Below are positions 1 through 6,415 of a stretch of DNA of 7,452 nucleotides, piece after piece. Both the position numbers and the translations under genes were made by a program. How positions within the stretch are numbered: the stretch's first letter is position 1; each line of letters starts with the position of its first letter. This DNA is from Deltaproteobacteria bacterium. Its GTDB lineage: Bacteria > Desulfobacterota_B > Binatia > UBA9968. The DNA is taken from assembly GCA_027297485.1 (NCBI GenBank), contig JAPUHZ010000111.1, positions 1 through 7,452 of the forward strand, given 5' to 3'. The notes under the pieces were generated by a model. It was not told the origin of the DNA. It was given only the letters and a program-made list of their open reading frames with translations, and did no database searches.

Positions 1-172
1 AGCCTTCAGGCCGAGGGAAATGGGCCAGTGCCTTGAGGGCCGCCACCCCTACCCCTTCACGTGATTATTCCTACCGTTTGGGCCTGCACCAAGCCTCACG
101 TTCGGTTCCCTCGTCCTTCAGTCTCCTTCCCCTCGGAATAGTCTCAATGTAACAAATTTAAATACATTTGTA
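1..172. other. Left-edge non-coding stretch with a possible stem
   Basis: No gene can be supported here. The plus-strand frame beginning at base 3 is open from the edge to a TAA at 150-152, but its 49 residues are Ser/Arg/Pro-rich and match nothing I recognise. On the minus strand a GTG at 46-44, preceded by AAGGGG, could open a frame that leaves the window after 15 codons, which is too short to judge. An 8-nt perfect inverted repeat (CGAGGGAA at 12-19, TTCCCTCG at 106-113) encloses a GC-rich segment and could close a structured RNA. I could not match it to a known RNA family. The last 25 bases before the tatC stop are AT-rich and hold a weak repeat (ACAAAT 152-157, ATTTGT 166-171), not a convincing terminator. 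Confidence 0.4.
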
Positions 173-925
173 TTAGCTATTCTTTTTCCGGGCGAGGTAG
201 GTCACGCCTATACTGATGCCGTAAAGGATGGTGAGGGGGAGGGCTAGGAGAATCTGAGAGATGATGTCGGGTGGGGTCAGGATAGCTGCCAGGATAAAGA
301 TGATGAGGATGGCGTAGCGGAATTGGCGGATTAGGAAAAGGTGGTCAATCAAGCCGATGCGCGCCAGGAAATAAGCGACTACGGGGAGCTCAAAAGTGAC
401 CCCAAAGGCCAGCAGCAGCTTGGACGAGAAAGAGAGATATTCTCCGATCCTGATAGCCGGCCGGACACCGATGGTCTCATAGTGCTTGAGAAAAAAGCTG
501 TATCCAAGCCGAAAGATGACTGCGTAGCAAAACCAGGCTCCCAGGAGAAAGAGCAAGGTCCCGAAGAAGACGAAGCTACGGGCGTATTGTTTCTCGTGCT
601 CGTGGAGGCCCGGGGAGATAAACTTCCAGGCCTGCCAGAGGATAACGGGGAAGGACAAGAAAATAGATGCGATGAAGGCGACCTTGATCTTGGTAAAGAA
701 CGCGTCCGGGACCCCTGTGCCAATGAGGCTGAGATCGGGAGTGTCCAACTGGAGTAGTGGGTCAGTAAGGAAAGAAAAGATATGATCTGCAAACCCAAAG
801 CAACCCAAGAAGGCGACCATCACTGCCACGGAGGATTTGATCAGGCAGGAGCGTAGCTCCTCCAGGTGGCCGGTGAAGGGCATTCGGGCAACGTCAGGTT
901 GCCCTCTACCTGGGTTTCTTCTCAC
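173..925 (-). CDS. tatC: Sec-independent (twin-arginine) translocase subunit TatC
   Basis: TatC is the polytopic inner-membrane core of the Tat system. It recognises twin-arginine signal peptides and recruits TatA-type subunits to export folded, often cofactor-bearing proteins. The 250-residue product has the family layout: GHLEELR at 19-25 just before the first membrane segment (about 27-46), further hydrophobic segments near 79-99, 116-138, 167-190, 201-217 and 222-243 (six in all), FISPGL after segment 2, FGVTFELPV at 174-182 with the conserved Glu179, and LTPPDIISQ at 216-224. Length is normal. The GTG start used here overlaps the upstream tatA/B-like gene by 20 bp and has GGAAGAG a few bases upstream. 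The alternative is the ATG at codon 15 (883), which gives the more usual N-terminus but lacks a well-spaced ribosome site. Overlap implies translational coupling. The family call is firm; the start is not. Confidence 0.96.
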   Translation of the reverse strand: MRRNPGRGQPDVARMPFTGHLEELRSCLIKSSVAVMVAFLGCFGFADHIFSFLTDPLLQLDTPDLSLIGTGVPDAFFTKIKVAFIASIFLSFPVILWQAWKFISPGLHEHEKQYARSFVFFGTLLFLLGAWFCYAVIFRLGYSFFLKHYETIGVRPAIRIGEYLSFSSKLLLAFGVTFELPVVAYFLARIGLIDHLFLIRQFRYAILIIFILAAILTPPDIISQILLALPLTILYGISIGVTYLARKKNS

Positions 926-1202
926 TCTCTTCCGCAGGAGGGGGTGTAGTGGGTATGGATGAGGAGGCTGTTTCTACTTTTTTTGCCAAGGGAGGGTTGT
1001 CGTCCGGGGGAGCCTGGGTAGAAGACTCTTCGATCTCTTGTTCCACTTGGCGGAAGTCCTCCTTCAAATCATCTGTGGCGCGGCGAAACTCCGCAATGCC
1101 CTTGCCCAAGGCCCGAGCAATCTCCGGAAGTTTTCTGGGTCCTAGGACAATCAGGGCAACGGCTAGGATCAGTATCAGCTCTGGCATACCGATGCCGAAC
1201 AT
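906..1202 (-). CDS. TatA/TatB-family twin-arginine translocase subunit
   Basis: This is a single-span membrane subunit that joins TatC to receive substrate or form the export pore. The 98 residues comprise a short N-terminal membrane helix (about 6-20), the GP hinge at 21-22, an amphipathic helix (about 25-45), then a charged stretch and a Pro/Ser/Glu/Lys-rich disordered tail from about 60. It mixes hallmarks: Glu8 and the VLGP hinge (19-22) resemble TatB, while Phe39 in the amphipathic helix resembles TatA. I therefore leave the symbol open (tatA or tatB). The ATG start has a strong ribosome site, GGAGGA, at 1213-1208 on the minus strand. It is the first gene of the tat pair and its stop lies inside the tatC start region. 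No second TatA/B gene is in view, so the cell either uses a two-component TatA-TatC system or encodes another subunit elsewhere. Confidence 0.93.
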   Translation of the reverse strand: MFGIGMPELILILAVALIVLGPRKLPEIARALGKGIAEFRRATDDLKEDFRQVEQEIEESSTQAPPDDNPPLAKKVETASSSIPTTPPPAEESEKKPR

Positions 1203-1219
1203 CGTTTTCCTCCGTGTGT

Positions 1220-1248
1220 AAGCTAACCTATTTCCTATTTGTTGGCAA
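1220..1248 (-). promoter_or_regulatory. Possible tat promoter (weak)
   Basis: On the minus strand TTGCCA (1248-1243), 17 bases and TAGCTT (1225-1220) lie upstream of the tatA/B-like start. The -35 matches the sigma70 consensus at 5 of 6 positions but the -10 at only 3 of 6. The spacer contains a tandem 7-bp repeat, CCTATTT at 1227-1233 and 1234-1240 as read on the plus strand. The -35 overlaps the plus-strand -35 of the divergent gene almost completely. Confidence 0.3.
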
Positions 1249-1269
1249 GAACACGGCCTGGACTAGAAT
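1242..1269 (+). promoter_or_regulatory. Putative sigma70-type promoter for the deacetylase gene
   Basis: TTGGCA (1242-1247), a 16-base spacer and TAGAAT (1264-1269) each match the sigma70 consensus hexamers at 5 of 6 positions. Transcription would begin near 1276, giving a leader of about 37 bases before the gene at 1313. Confidence 0.5.
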
Positions 1270-1289
1270 GGCTTTACACAGTCCGTCGT

Positions 1290-1297
1290 GAGGTGAT
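1290..1297 (+). promoter_or_regulatory. Strong Shine-Dalgarno site, misplaced for the annotated start
   Basis: GAGGTGAT is an 8-base match to the anti-Shine-Dalgarno end of 16S rRNA. It lies 15 bases before the deacetylase ATG at 1313, longer than usual, but only 4 bases before an out-of-frame ATG at 1302. That ATG opens a 10-codon ORF ending at 1334 (MVLLWPVLQW). The deacetylase frame has a stop at 1289-1291 and no ATG, GTG or TTG start between it and 1313, so no upstream in-frame start rescues the spacing. Confidence 0.5.
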
Positions 1298-1312
1298 AGA
1301 TATGGTTCTACT

Positions 1313-2338
1313 ATGGCCCGTTCTGCAGTGGTGATCGACCGCGATTTTCTCAAGCATAAGCCTGGCCAGTCTCATCCGGAGAGCCCAGAGAGATTGAGAG
1401 CCCTTCTCGACCTTACAGGAGGACTCGACACGCAGAGTTTTCAAATCTTACCCCCTAGACTTGCCAATGAGGAGGAGGTCGAGCCTTGCCATAGCAAGGA
1501 TTACATCGAACTCCTCCGGTCTACCTCCGAGACCCATTGCTATGCCTTGGATGGAGATACGCTGACTTGCCCAGACTCCTTTGGGATTGGGTTGCTGGCA
1601 GTGGGCGGGTTTTTAAGACTCTTAGATTCTATATCCGCTGGTGACTTCCGCAACGGTTTTGCCCTGGTTCGCCCACCTGGCCATCATGCCATGAGAGATC
1701 GTGCGATGGGTTTTTGCCTTTTTAACACTGTGGCCATCGGTGCCCATCACCTCAAGCGTCATTATGGGGCAAAGCGGATTTTGATCATGGACTGGGATGT
1801 CCATCATGGAAATGGCACCCAGGATGCATTCTATCAGGACCCGTCGGTTCTCTATCTCTCTACACATCAATATCCTTACTACCCGGGCACTGGGGCTCTT
1901 GAGGAGGTAGGTGTGGGGGAGGGTGAGGGGTATACGGTCAACATTCCCCTTCCCGCTGGTTGCGGCGACGAGGAATATCTCCGGGTATTTAAGGAGATCG
2001 TCATTCCTATTGGAAACAAGTATGAACCGGAGTGGATTTTGGTTTCGGCCGGATTTGACCCGCACAAGCGTGATCCACTGGGCGGAATGGTGGTAACGGA
2101 GAGGGGATTTGGTGTCATGGCCTCATGGCTTCTCGATCTAGCAGAGAAACACGCGGCAGGGAAAATCGCATGGTTACTCGAGGGGGGGTATGACTTAACG
2201 GCTCTAAAGGCTTCAGTAGCTGCCGTGCTCCAGGAGATGAAAGGAGAGAGTGGGACCGATATGCTTTCCGAGAATGGTGGGGAGGTGATTCAGCCGCTGA
2301 CTCGTAAGGTCCTTAAGTTGCAAGAGAAATATTGGTGA
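1313..2338 (+). CDS. Zinc-dependent deacetylase of the AcuC / histone-deacetylase superfamily
   Basis: This is a cytoplasmic arginase-fold amidohydrolase. Family members remove acetyl groups from lysines of proteins (AcuC acts on acetyl-CoA synthetase) or from acetylated polyamines. The 341 residues carry every active-site motif: GQSHPESPERL at 18-28, RPPGHHA at 120-126 (charge-relay His124 and His125), GFCLFN at 133-138, DWDVHHGNGTQ at 160-170 (zinc ligands Asp162 and His164), YPGTG near 200-204, SAGFDP at 245-250 (third zinc ligand Asp249) and LLEGGYD at 288-294 (catalytic Tyr293). The enzyme should be active. The last 30 or so residues, after the core, are not recognisable. ATG 1313 is the only reasonable start, though its ribosome site is oddly spaced. 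It is a single-gene unit, divergent from the tat genes and 269 bp before fabF. Substrate cannot be read from sequence: AcuC-like protein deacetylase, acetylpolyamine amidohydrolase or another acyl-amide hydrolase are all possible. Confidence 0.93.
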   Translation: MARSAVVIDRDFLKHKPGQSHPESPERLRALLDLTGGLDTQSFQILPPRLANEEEVEPCHSKDYIELLRSTSETHCYALDGDTLTCPDSFGIGLLAVGGFLRLLDSISAGDFRNGFALVRPPGHHAMRDRAMGFCLFNTVAIGAHHLKRHYGAKRILIMDWDVHHGNGTQDAFYQDPSVLYLSTHQYPYYPGTGALEEVGVGEGEGYTVNIPLPAGCGDEEYLRVFKEIVIPIGNKYEPEWILVSAGFDPHKRDPLGGMVVTERGFGVMASWLLDLAEKHAAGKIAWLLEGGYDLTALKASVAAVLQEMKGESGTDMLSENGGEVIQPLTRKVLKLQEKYW

Positions 2339-2383
2339 GGCCCTGATCCGTCGATAAGGCATCGACCTGAGCTCAGCCGAAGG

Positions 2384-2472
2384 GGCGGCTTGCTGCGTTG
2401 TCGCTTCGGACTCGCATCCTCACATACTGCCCTGTACGCTGCGGTGCGATCCGGCGTTACAATAGGGCCGCC
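2384..2472. repeat. Imperfect intergenic inverted repeat (palindromic element)
   Basis: The arms begin and end with GGCGGC (2384-2389) and GCCGCC (2467-2472). Further inward, CGGA (2407-2410) pairs with TCCG (2450-2453), TCGCA (2412-2416) with TGCGA (2445-2449), CC (2418-2419) with GG (2443-2444), and TAC (2425-2427) with GTA (2434-2436). Together these make a long imperfect hairpin. The style resembles dispersed palindromic intergenic repeats of the REP type, but only one copy lies in this window, so repetitiveness is inference. Lying just after the deacetylase stop, it could also act on transcript 3' ends. Confidence 0.5.
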
Positions 2473-2553
2473 TTGCACCCACCACCTTCTCGACGGCCAG
2501 GGTTTTTAAAGTGTTGCTAAGGTTACACACGGATGATGGTAAGGGGCAAGGTG

Positions 2554-2582
2554 TTGACGCTCCAGAGAAACTAGCTTATTTT
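2554..2582 (+). promoter_or_regulatory. Putative sigma70-type promoter for fabF-fabH
   Basis: TTGACG (2554-2559, 5 of 6 to consensus), a 17-base spacer and TATTTT (2577-2582, 4 of 6) lie 25 bases before the fabF ATG. Predicted transcription start is near 2589, giving a short leader of about 20 bases. The ribosome site before fabF is weak (GAG at 2598-2600, AGG at 2603-2605). Confidence 0.5.
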
Positions 2583-2607
2583 AAGCACTATTTGATCGAG
2601 TTAGGCA

Positions 2608-3861
2608 ATGGAAGACTTTGAACAACGCAAGGTGGTGGTGACTGGCCTAGGGATGGTTACCTCTTTGGGTACAGGGGTTGAGAAAAACTGGGAGGCCGTG
2701 GTGGCTGGTCGCTCTGGTATCAGGCCGATTACCCGCTTTTCTAACGTGGAGTTTTTTTCTACCCGCATAGCCGGAGAGGTCTCTGGTTTTAGAGCTGAGG
2801 ATTTTATCGAGCCCAAAGAGATCAAAAAGATGGATCTCTTTATCCAGTATAGTGTTGCCGCGGCTTCGATGGCGATCCAAGATAGCGGGTTTAAAATCGA
2901 CCCTGAAGAAGCGGATCGGGTCGGAGTGATCTTGGGGGTAGGCCTGTGTGGAATTGAAACCGTTGAGTACTACACCAAAGCCTATCTCGAAGGGGGGCCG
3001 CGTAAAATATCGCCCTTTTTTATCCCGAAAGTGCTCTCCAACTTGGCTCCAGGTCAAATCGCCATCCGTTATGGCGCCAAGGGCCTCAACTGGACTCCTA
3101 CCTCGGCGTGTGCCTCGGGAAATCATGCCATCGGCGAGGCCTATCACCTGATTCGGCGAGGCCTTCAGGATGCTGTCATTGCCGGAGGTGCGGAGGCCCC
3201 CATTACGCCTCTTGGTGTGGGGGGGTTCGCCGCCATGAAGGCCCTCTCTGTGCGCAACGACGAGCCGGAGAGGGCAAGTCGCCCCTTTGATAAGGATCGA
3301 GATGGCTTTGTCGTTGCCGAGGGTTCCGGTGTGTTGATCATGGAGGAGAGGGAAAAGGCCCTTAAGAGAGGAGCTAACATTTATGCCGAGGTGATTGGCT
3401 ATGGGGCCAACGGTGACGCTCACCATATTACCGCGCCGGCACCCGGAGGTGAGGGCGCTGCCCGCTGCATGAAGTTGGCCCTAAAAGATGCAGGGATCAG
3501 ACCGGATGAGGTGGACTATATCAATGCCCACGGGACCTCTACTGAATATAACGACCTTAATGAGACGCAGGCGATAAAAACGGTCTTTGGTGAGCAGGCC
3601 TATAAAATTCCTACTAGTTCCACAAAGTCGGTGACAGGCCATTTGCTAGGGGCCGCGGGAGCGGTGGAGGGGATTTACTCTGTCCTTGCCCTTCGTAACG
3701 GAGTCATCCCTCCGACCATTAATTATGAGACGCCAGACCCGCAATGCGACTTGGATTATGTCCCTAATCAGGCGCGCAAGGCCGATATCCAGGTGGCACT
3801 TTCCAACTCCTTTGGATTCGGAGGAACCAATGCCTGTATCCTGTTCAGGAGGGCTGCATAA
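2608..3861 (+). CDS. fabF: Beta-ketoacyl-[acyl-carrier-protein] synthase II
   Basis: This cytoplasmic condensing enzyme of type II fatty-acid synthesis elongates acyl-ACP by decarboxylative Claisen condensation with malonyl-ACP. The 417 residues are the usual FabF length and show the thiolase fold in order: VVVTGLGMVTSLG near 9-21, nucleophile Cys168 in TSACASG (165-171), His308 in NAHGTSTEYND (306-316), Lys340 and His345 in STKSVTGH (338-345), and the glycine-rich SFGFGGTNA (411-419 of the usual scheme, here about 401-409). The Cys-His-His triad is complete, so it should be an active elongating enzyme rather than a chain-length factor. The long match to deltaproteobacterial FabF is from memory. 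Its TAA overlaps the fabH ATG by one base, and its last codons contain the fabH ribosome site. The usual partners acpP and fabG are not adjacent. A FabB-like or specialised ketosynthase role is less likely given the length and motifs. Confidence 0.96.
   Translation: MEDFEQRKVVVTGLGMVTSLGTGVEKNWEAVVAGRSGIRPITRFSNVEFFSTRIAGEVSGFRAEDFIEPKEIKKMDLFIQYSVAAASMAIQDSGFKIDPEEADRVGVILGVGLCGIETVEYYTKAYLEGGPRKISPFFIPKVLSNLAPGQIAIRYGAKGLNWTPTSACASGNHAIGEAYHLIRRGLQDAVIAGGAEAPITPLGVGGFAAMKALSVRNDEPERASRPFDKDRDGFVVAEGSGVLIMEEREKALKRGANIYAEVIGYGANGDAHHITAPAPGGEGAARCMKLALKDAGIRPDEVDYINAHGTSTEYNDLNETQAIKTVFGEQAYKIPTSSTKSVTGHLLGAAGAVEGIYSVLALRNGVIPPTINYETPDPQCDLDYVPNQARKADIQVALSNSFGFGGTNACILFRRAA
3847..3852 (+). 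promoter_or_regulatory. fabH ribosome-binding site inside fabF
   Basis: AGGAGG lies in the final fabF codons, 8 bases before the fabH ATG at 3861. The stop and start share one base (TAATG), so translation of the two genes is almost certainly coupled. Confidence 0.85.
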
Positions 3862-4853
3862 TGCGATCGCAACTGAGAGGCGTCATTCTTGGGACTGGCT
3901 CCGAACTCCCCTCAAGGGTGATGACCAACGTAGAATTGGAGAGGCTCGTCGATACGAGCGATGAGTGGATCACCACGCGTACCGGAATTAAGGAAAGGCG
4001 GATATTGGAAGAGGGCAAAGGTAATGCGGATATGGCCTATCATGCCTCAGTCCGGGCCCTCAAAGATGCGGGCTTAGAGGCAATCGACCTTGAGGCCATC
4101 ATCATGGGGACCGTCACCCCGGATTATCCCTTTCCGAGTTCGGCCTGTGTCCTTGAAAATATGCTGGGGGCGCGCAAGGTTTTTTCATTTGACGTGAACG
4201 CCGCTTGCTCCGGTTTTCTTAATGCCCTGGCCGTGGCGAATTCTTTTATTCGAACGGGCATGGTTCGAAACGCCCTTGTAGTCGGCTCCGATGCCTTGAG
4301 CCGATTGCTCAACTGGCAGGATCGCAACACCTGCGTTCTATTTGGTGATGGGGCCGGCGCCGTGGTCCTTGGCGCGACGAGTGATGGTGATCGGGGAGTC
4401 CTCAGCACGCGGCTACGCACCGATGGCTCCTACGTGAAAACGCTCTATGTTCCTGCCGGAGGCTCTCTCAAGCCTGCCAACATCGAGAGCGTCGATAGAA
4501 ACGAGCACACCATCACCATGAATGGGAAAGAGGTCTTTAAAGTGGCGGTGCGCTCCATGGAGGAGATCAGCCGAGAGGCCCTGGAAGAGGCTGGGGTGAG
4601 CGTCGGCCAAGTCTCTCTGGTCATTCCCCATCAGGCAAATCACAGGATTATTACTGCCTTGGCGGAGCGCTTGGGCGTTCCGATGGAAAAAGTAATGGTC
4701 AACTTAGATAAGTATGGCAATACCTCTGCTGCCTCGGTGCCGGTGGCCTTGGACGAGGCCCGGAGGCAAGGCCGGATTCGTGCCGGTGATGTGGTTCTCC
4801 TCAACGCCTTCGGCGCCGGCTTCGCGTGGGGCGCCGCCGTGATTAGGTTCTAA
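3861..4853 (+). CDS. fabH: Beta-ketoacyl-[acyl-carrier-protein] synthase III
   Basis: FabH starts fatty-acid synthesis by condensing an acyl-CoA primer, usually acetyl-CoA, with malonyl-ACP. The 330-residue length is normal. The motifs are complete: DEWITTRTGIKERR at 34-47 (CoA-binding arch), nucleophile Cys116 in NAACSGF (113-119), FGDGAGAVVLG at 161-171, His257 in PHQANHRI (256-263) and Asn287 in KYGNTSAAS (284-292), forming the Cys-His-Asn triad. It ends with AFGAGFAWGAAVIRF, a slight variant of the usual GFGGG-type loop. It is the second gene of a fabF-fabH unit with TAATG overlap. Primer preference (straight or branched acyl-CoA) cannot be read from sequence. A role in a specialised pathway such as quinolone-type or polyketide priming cannot be excluded without the rest of the fab genes, but nothing supports it. 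A 7-bp GC hairpin (4811-4817 with 4830-4836) sits inside its 3' end. Confidence 0.95.
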   Translation: MRSQLRGVILGTGSELPSRVMTNVELERLVDTSDEWITTRTGIKERRILEEGKGNADMAYHASVRALKDAGLEAIDLEAIIMGTVTPDYPFPSSACVLENMLGARKVFSFDVNAACSGFLNALAVANSFIRTGMVRNALVVGSDALSRLLNWQDRNTCVLFGDGAGAVVLGATSDGDRGVLSTRLRTDGSYVKTLYVPAGGSLKPANIESVDRNEHTITMNGKEVFKVAVRSMEEISREALEEAGVSVGQVSLVIPHQANHRIITALAERLGVPMEKVMVNLDKYGNTSAASVPVALDEARRQGRIRAGDVVLLNAFGAGFAWGAAVIRF

Positions 4854-4887
4854 CAACATCTTTTTAATTCTTTGGACATAGGAAAAA

Positions 4888-6405
4888 CTAACTCAAAAAC
4901 AACTTATACGCCGGATTGTCCGTCTCCTCCGCATACTCATAGCCCAGATTATCCAGAAACTCCTGAAACGCCTCTTTGTCTTTCGGCGGGACCTGCATGC
5001 CTACCAGCACACGCCCGAAGTCGGCGCCGTGGTTCCGATAATGAAACAGGCTGATATTCCAAGTACGGCCCATCTTGTCGAGGAAATTTCGCAACGCCCT
5101 GGGACGTTCGGGAAACTCGAAGCGGTATAAGATTTCATCCATAGCGTTAGGGGCACGCCCGCCCACCAGGTGCCGTATGTGCAGCTTGGCCATCTCGTTA
5201 TCGGTCATGTCCACCGTGGGGTAGCCCTGCTTGTGCAGGACGCCGATAAGCCTTTTAATCTCCTTGGCGTCCTGGATCTGTACGCCCACAAACACGTGGG
5301 CTTTCTCCGGAGAGGCATAGCGGTAGTTGAACTCGGTAATGAAATGGTCACCCATGGCTGCACAAAAGCGCCGGAAGCTACCGGGCCGTTCGGGAATGGT
5401 CACCGCCAGGATGGCCTCGCGCCGCTCGCCGATCTCGGCGCGCTCGGACACATGCCGCAGGCGGTCGAAGTTGACGTTGGCCCCCGAGGCGATCGCGATC
5501 AGGTGCTTGTCCTTTAGCTTTTCCCGTTCCACATAACGCTTGAGTCCAGCAACCGCCAAGGCGCCTGCAGGCTCCAGCACCGAGCGCAGGTCTTCAAAGA
5601 TGTCTTTGATGGCAGCACAGATCTCATCGTTGGTGACCACGATCACCTCGTCCACGCACTGTTTGGTCAGGCGAAAGGTCTCCTTGCCCACCTGGCGCAC
5701 GGCCACGCCATCGGCAAAGATGCCGACGTGGTCTAGGATTACCGGCCGACCGACGGCCAGGGAGCGCGCCATGGCATCGGCGTCTTCGGGCTCGACACCG
5801 ATCACCTTTACTTCCGGACGGAACGCCTTGACATACACTGCAATCCCGGCAATCAGGCCGCCGCCGCCGATGGGCACAAAGACCGCGTGCAGGTCGCCGA
5901 TGTGCTGTTTCAGAATCTCGAAGCCAATGGTGCCCTGGCCGGCGATCACGTCGGGATCGTCGTAGGGATGGACGAACGTCAACTTGCGCGCCGATGCCAG
6001 TTTCACCGCATGGGCATAAGCCTCGTCGTAACTATCGCCATGCAATATGACCTTGCCCCCCAAGGTAACTACTGCCTGCACCTTGATGCTGGGGGTGGTA
6101 CGGGGCATGACGATGGTGGCCCGAGTCTTGAGGCGGGCGGCCGCCAGTGCCACACCCTGGCCGTGGTTGCCGGCAGAAGACGCCACCACACCTTTTTTCA
6201 GGATTTCATGGGACAGGCTCGCCATCTTGTTGTAGGCTCCGCGAAGCTTGAAGGAAAACACGGGTTGCTCGTCTTCGCGCTTGAGCCAGATCTTATTATG
6301 GAAGCGGCGCGACAGTATGGACGCCAGTTCCAGCGGGGTCTCATGGGCCACGTCGTAGACCCGCGAGGTCAGTATCTTCTTTATGTATTTTTGCATTAGG
6401 GGCAC
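4888..6405 (-). CDS. ilvA: Threonine ammonia-lyase, biosynthetic (threonine deaminase)
   Basis: IlvA is a PLP enzyme converting L-threonine to 2-oxobutanoate and ammonia, the committed step of isoleucine synthesis. The 505 residues make it the long, two-ACT biosynthetic form (E. coli IlvA is 514). The catalytic domain shows Lys53 in SFKLRGAYN (51-59, PLP Schiff base), SAGNHGQG at 77-84, the phosphate-binding GGGGL at 180-184, and SGANVNF at 307-313. Two ACT regulatory domains follow (about 330-405 and 424-500), implying isoleucine inhibition and valine activation as in the family. The GTG at 6405 is preceded in frame by a TAG at 6411-6409. The ATG at 6396 is the alternative start, and neither has a good ribosome site. 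It converges on fabH with a 34-bp gap and no clear terminator between. Sampled lines run near 62% GC against about 50% in fabF. The same-strand pncB lies 76 bp upstream. Confidence 0.97.
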   Translation of the reverse strand: MPLMQKYIKKILTSRVYDVAHETPLELASILSRRFHNKIWLKREDEQPVFSFKLRGAYNKMASLSHEILKKGVVASSAGNHGQGVALAAARLKTRATIVMPRTTPSIKVQAVVTLGGKVILHGDSYDEAYAHAVKLASARKLTFVHPYDDPDVIAGQGTIGFEILKQHIGDLHAVFVPIGGGGLIAGIAVYVKAFRPEVKVIGVEPEDADAMARSLAVGRPVILDHVGIFADGVAVRQVGKETFRLTKQCVDEVIVVTNDEICAAIKDIFEDLRSVLEPAGALAVAGLKRYVEREKLKDKHLIAIASGANVNFDRLRHVSERAEIGERREAILAVTIPERPGSFRRFCAAMGDHFITEFNYRYASPEKAHVFVGVQIQDAKEIKRLIGVLHKQGYPTVDMTDNEMAKLHIRHLVGGRAPNAMDEILYRFEFPERPRALRNFLDKMGRTWNISLFHYRNHGADFGRVLVGMQVPPKDKEAFQEFLDNLGYEYAEETDNPAYKLFLS

Positions 6406-6415
6406 AATCTACCAA

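Larger units (their letters stand above)
1215..1280. repeat. Inverted repeat flanking the divergent promoters
   Basis: TGTGTAAGC at 1215-1223 and GCTTTACACA at 1271-1280 are inverted copies with one base of slippage, separated by 47 bases. One arm lies at the proposed tat -10 and the other at the proposed start of the deacetylase transcript. This arrangement would suit paired operator half-sites, but chance cannot be excluded for arms this short. Confidence 0.35.
2339..2607. other. Gene-free gap with palindromes and a promoter
   Basis: No protein or RNA gene is recognised in this 269-bp gap between the deacetylase and fabF. It holds a small hairpin (GTCGAT 2350-2355, ATCGAC 2361-2366), an adjoining perfect palindrome CTGAGCTCAG (2367-2376), the longer inverted repeat at 2384-2472 and a promoter-like pair at 2554-2582. 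A TTTTT run at 2503-2507 does not follow a tight GC-rich hairpin, so I do not call a terminator. Confidence 0.6.

Noticed and set aside
1..172. Resemblance to 6S RNA, group II intron tail or a riboswitch
   Set aside because: A few short strings looked familiar, but the length and conserved core of each family are missing.
341..757. 138-codon plus-strand frame opposite tatC
   Set aside because: It is highly charged and low in complexity, mirroring the hydrophobic codons of tatC on the other strand.
2647..3426. 259-codon open frame on the minus strand opposite fabF
   Set aside because: It lies wholly inside fabF, whose motifs are complete. The translation has no recognisable domain and reads like the antisense of a real gene.
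1313..4853. A deacetylase-ketosynthase operon forming a specialised acyl pathway
   Set aside because: A 269-bp gap with a palindromic element and a separate promoter lies between the deacetylase and fabF, and no accessory biosynthetic gene is present.
4811..4865. GC-rich hairpin (4811-4817 with 4830-4836) followed by TTTTT as a fabH terminator
   Set aside because: The hairpin is inside the coding region and the T run begins more than 20 bases after it, too far for intrinsic termination.
5887..6399. 170-codon open frame on the plus strand opposite ilvA
   Set aside because: It overlaps the ilvA catalytic domain in antisense. Long antisense frames are expected in GC-rich genes, and no ribosome site or family motif supports it.
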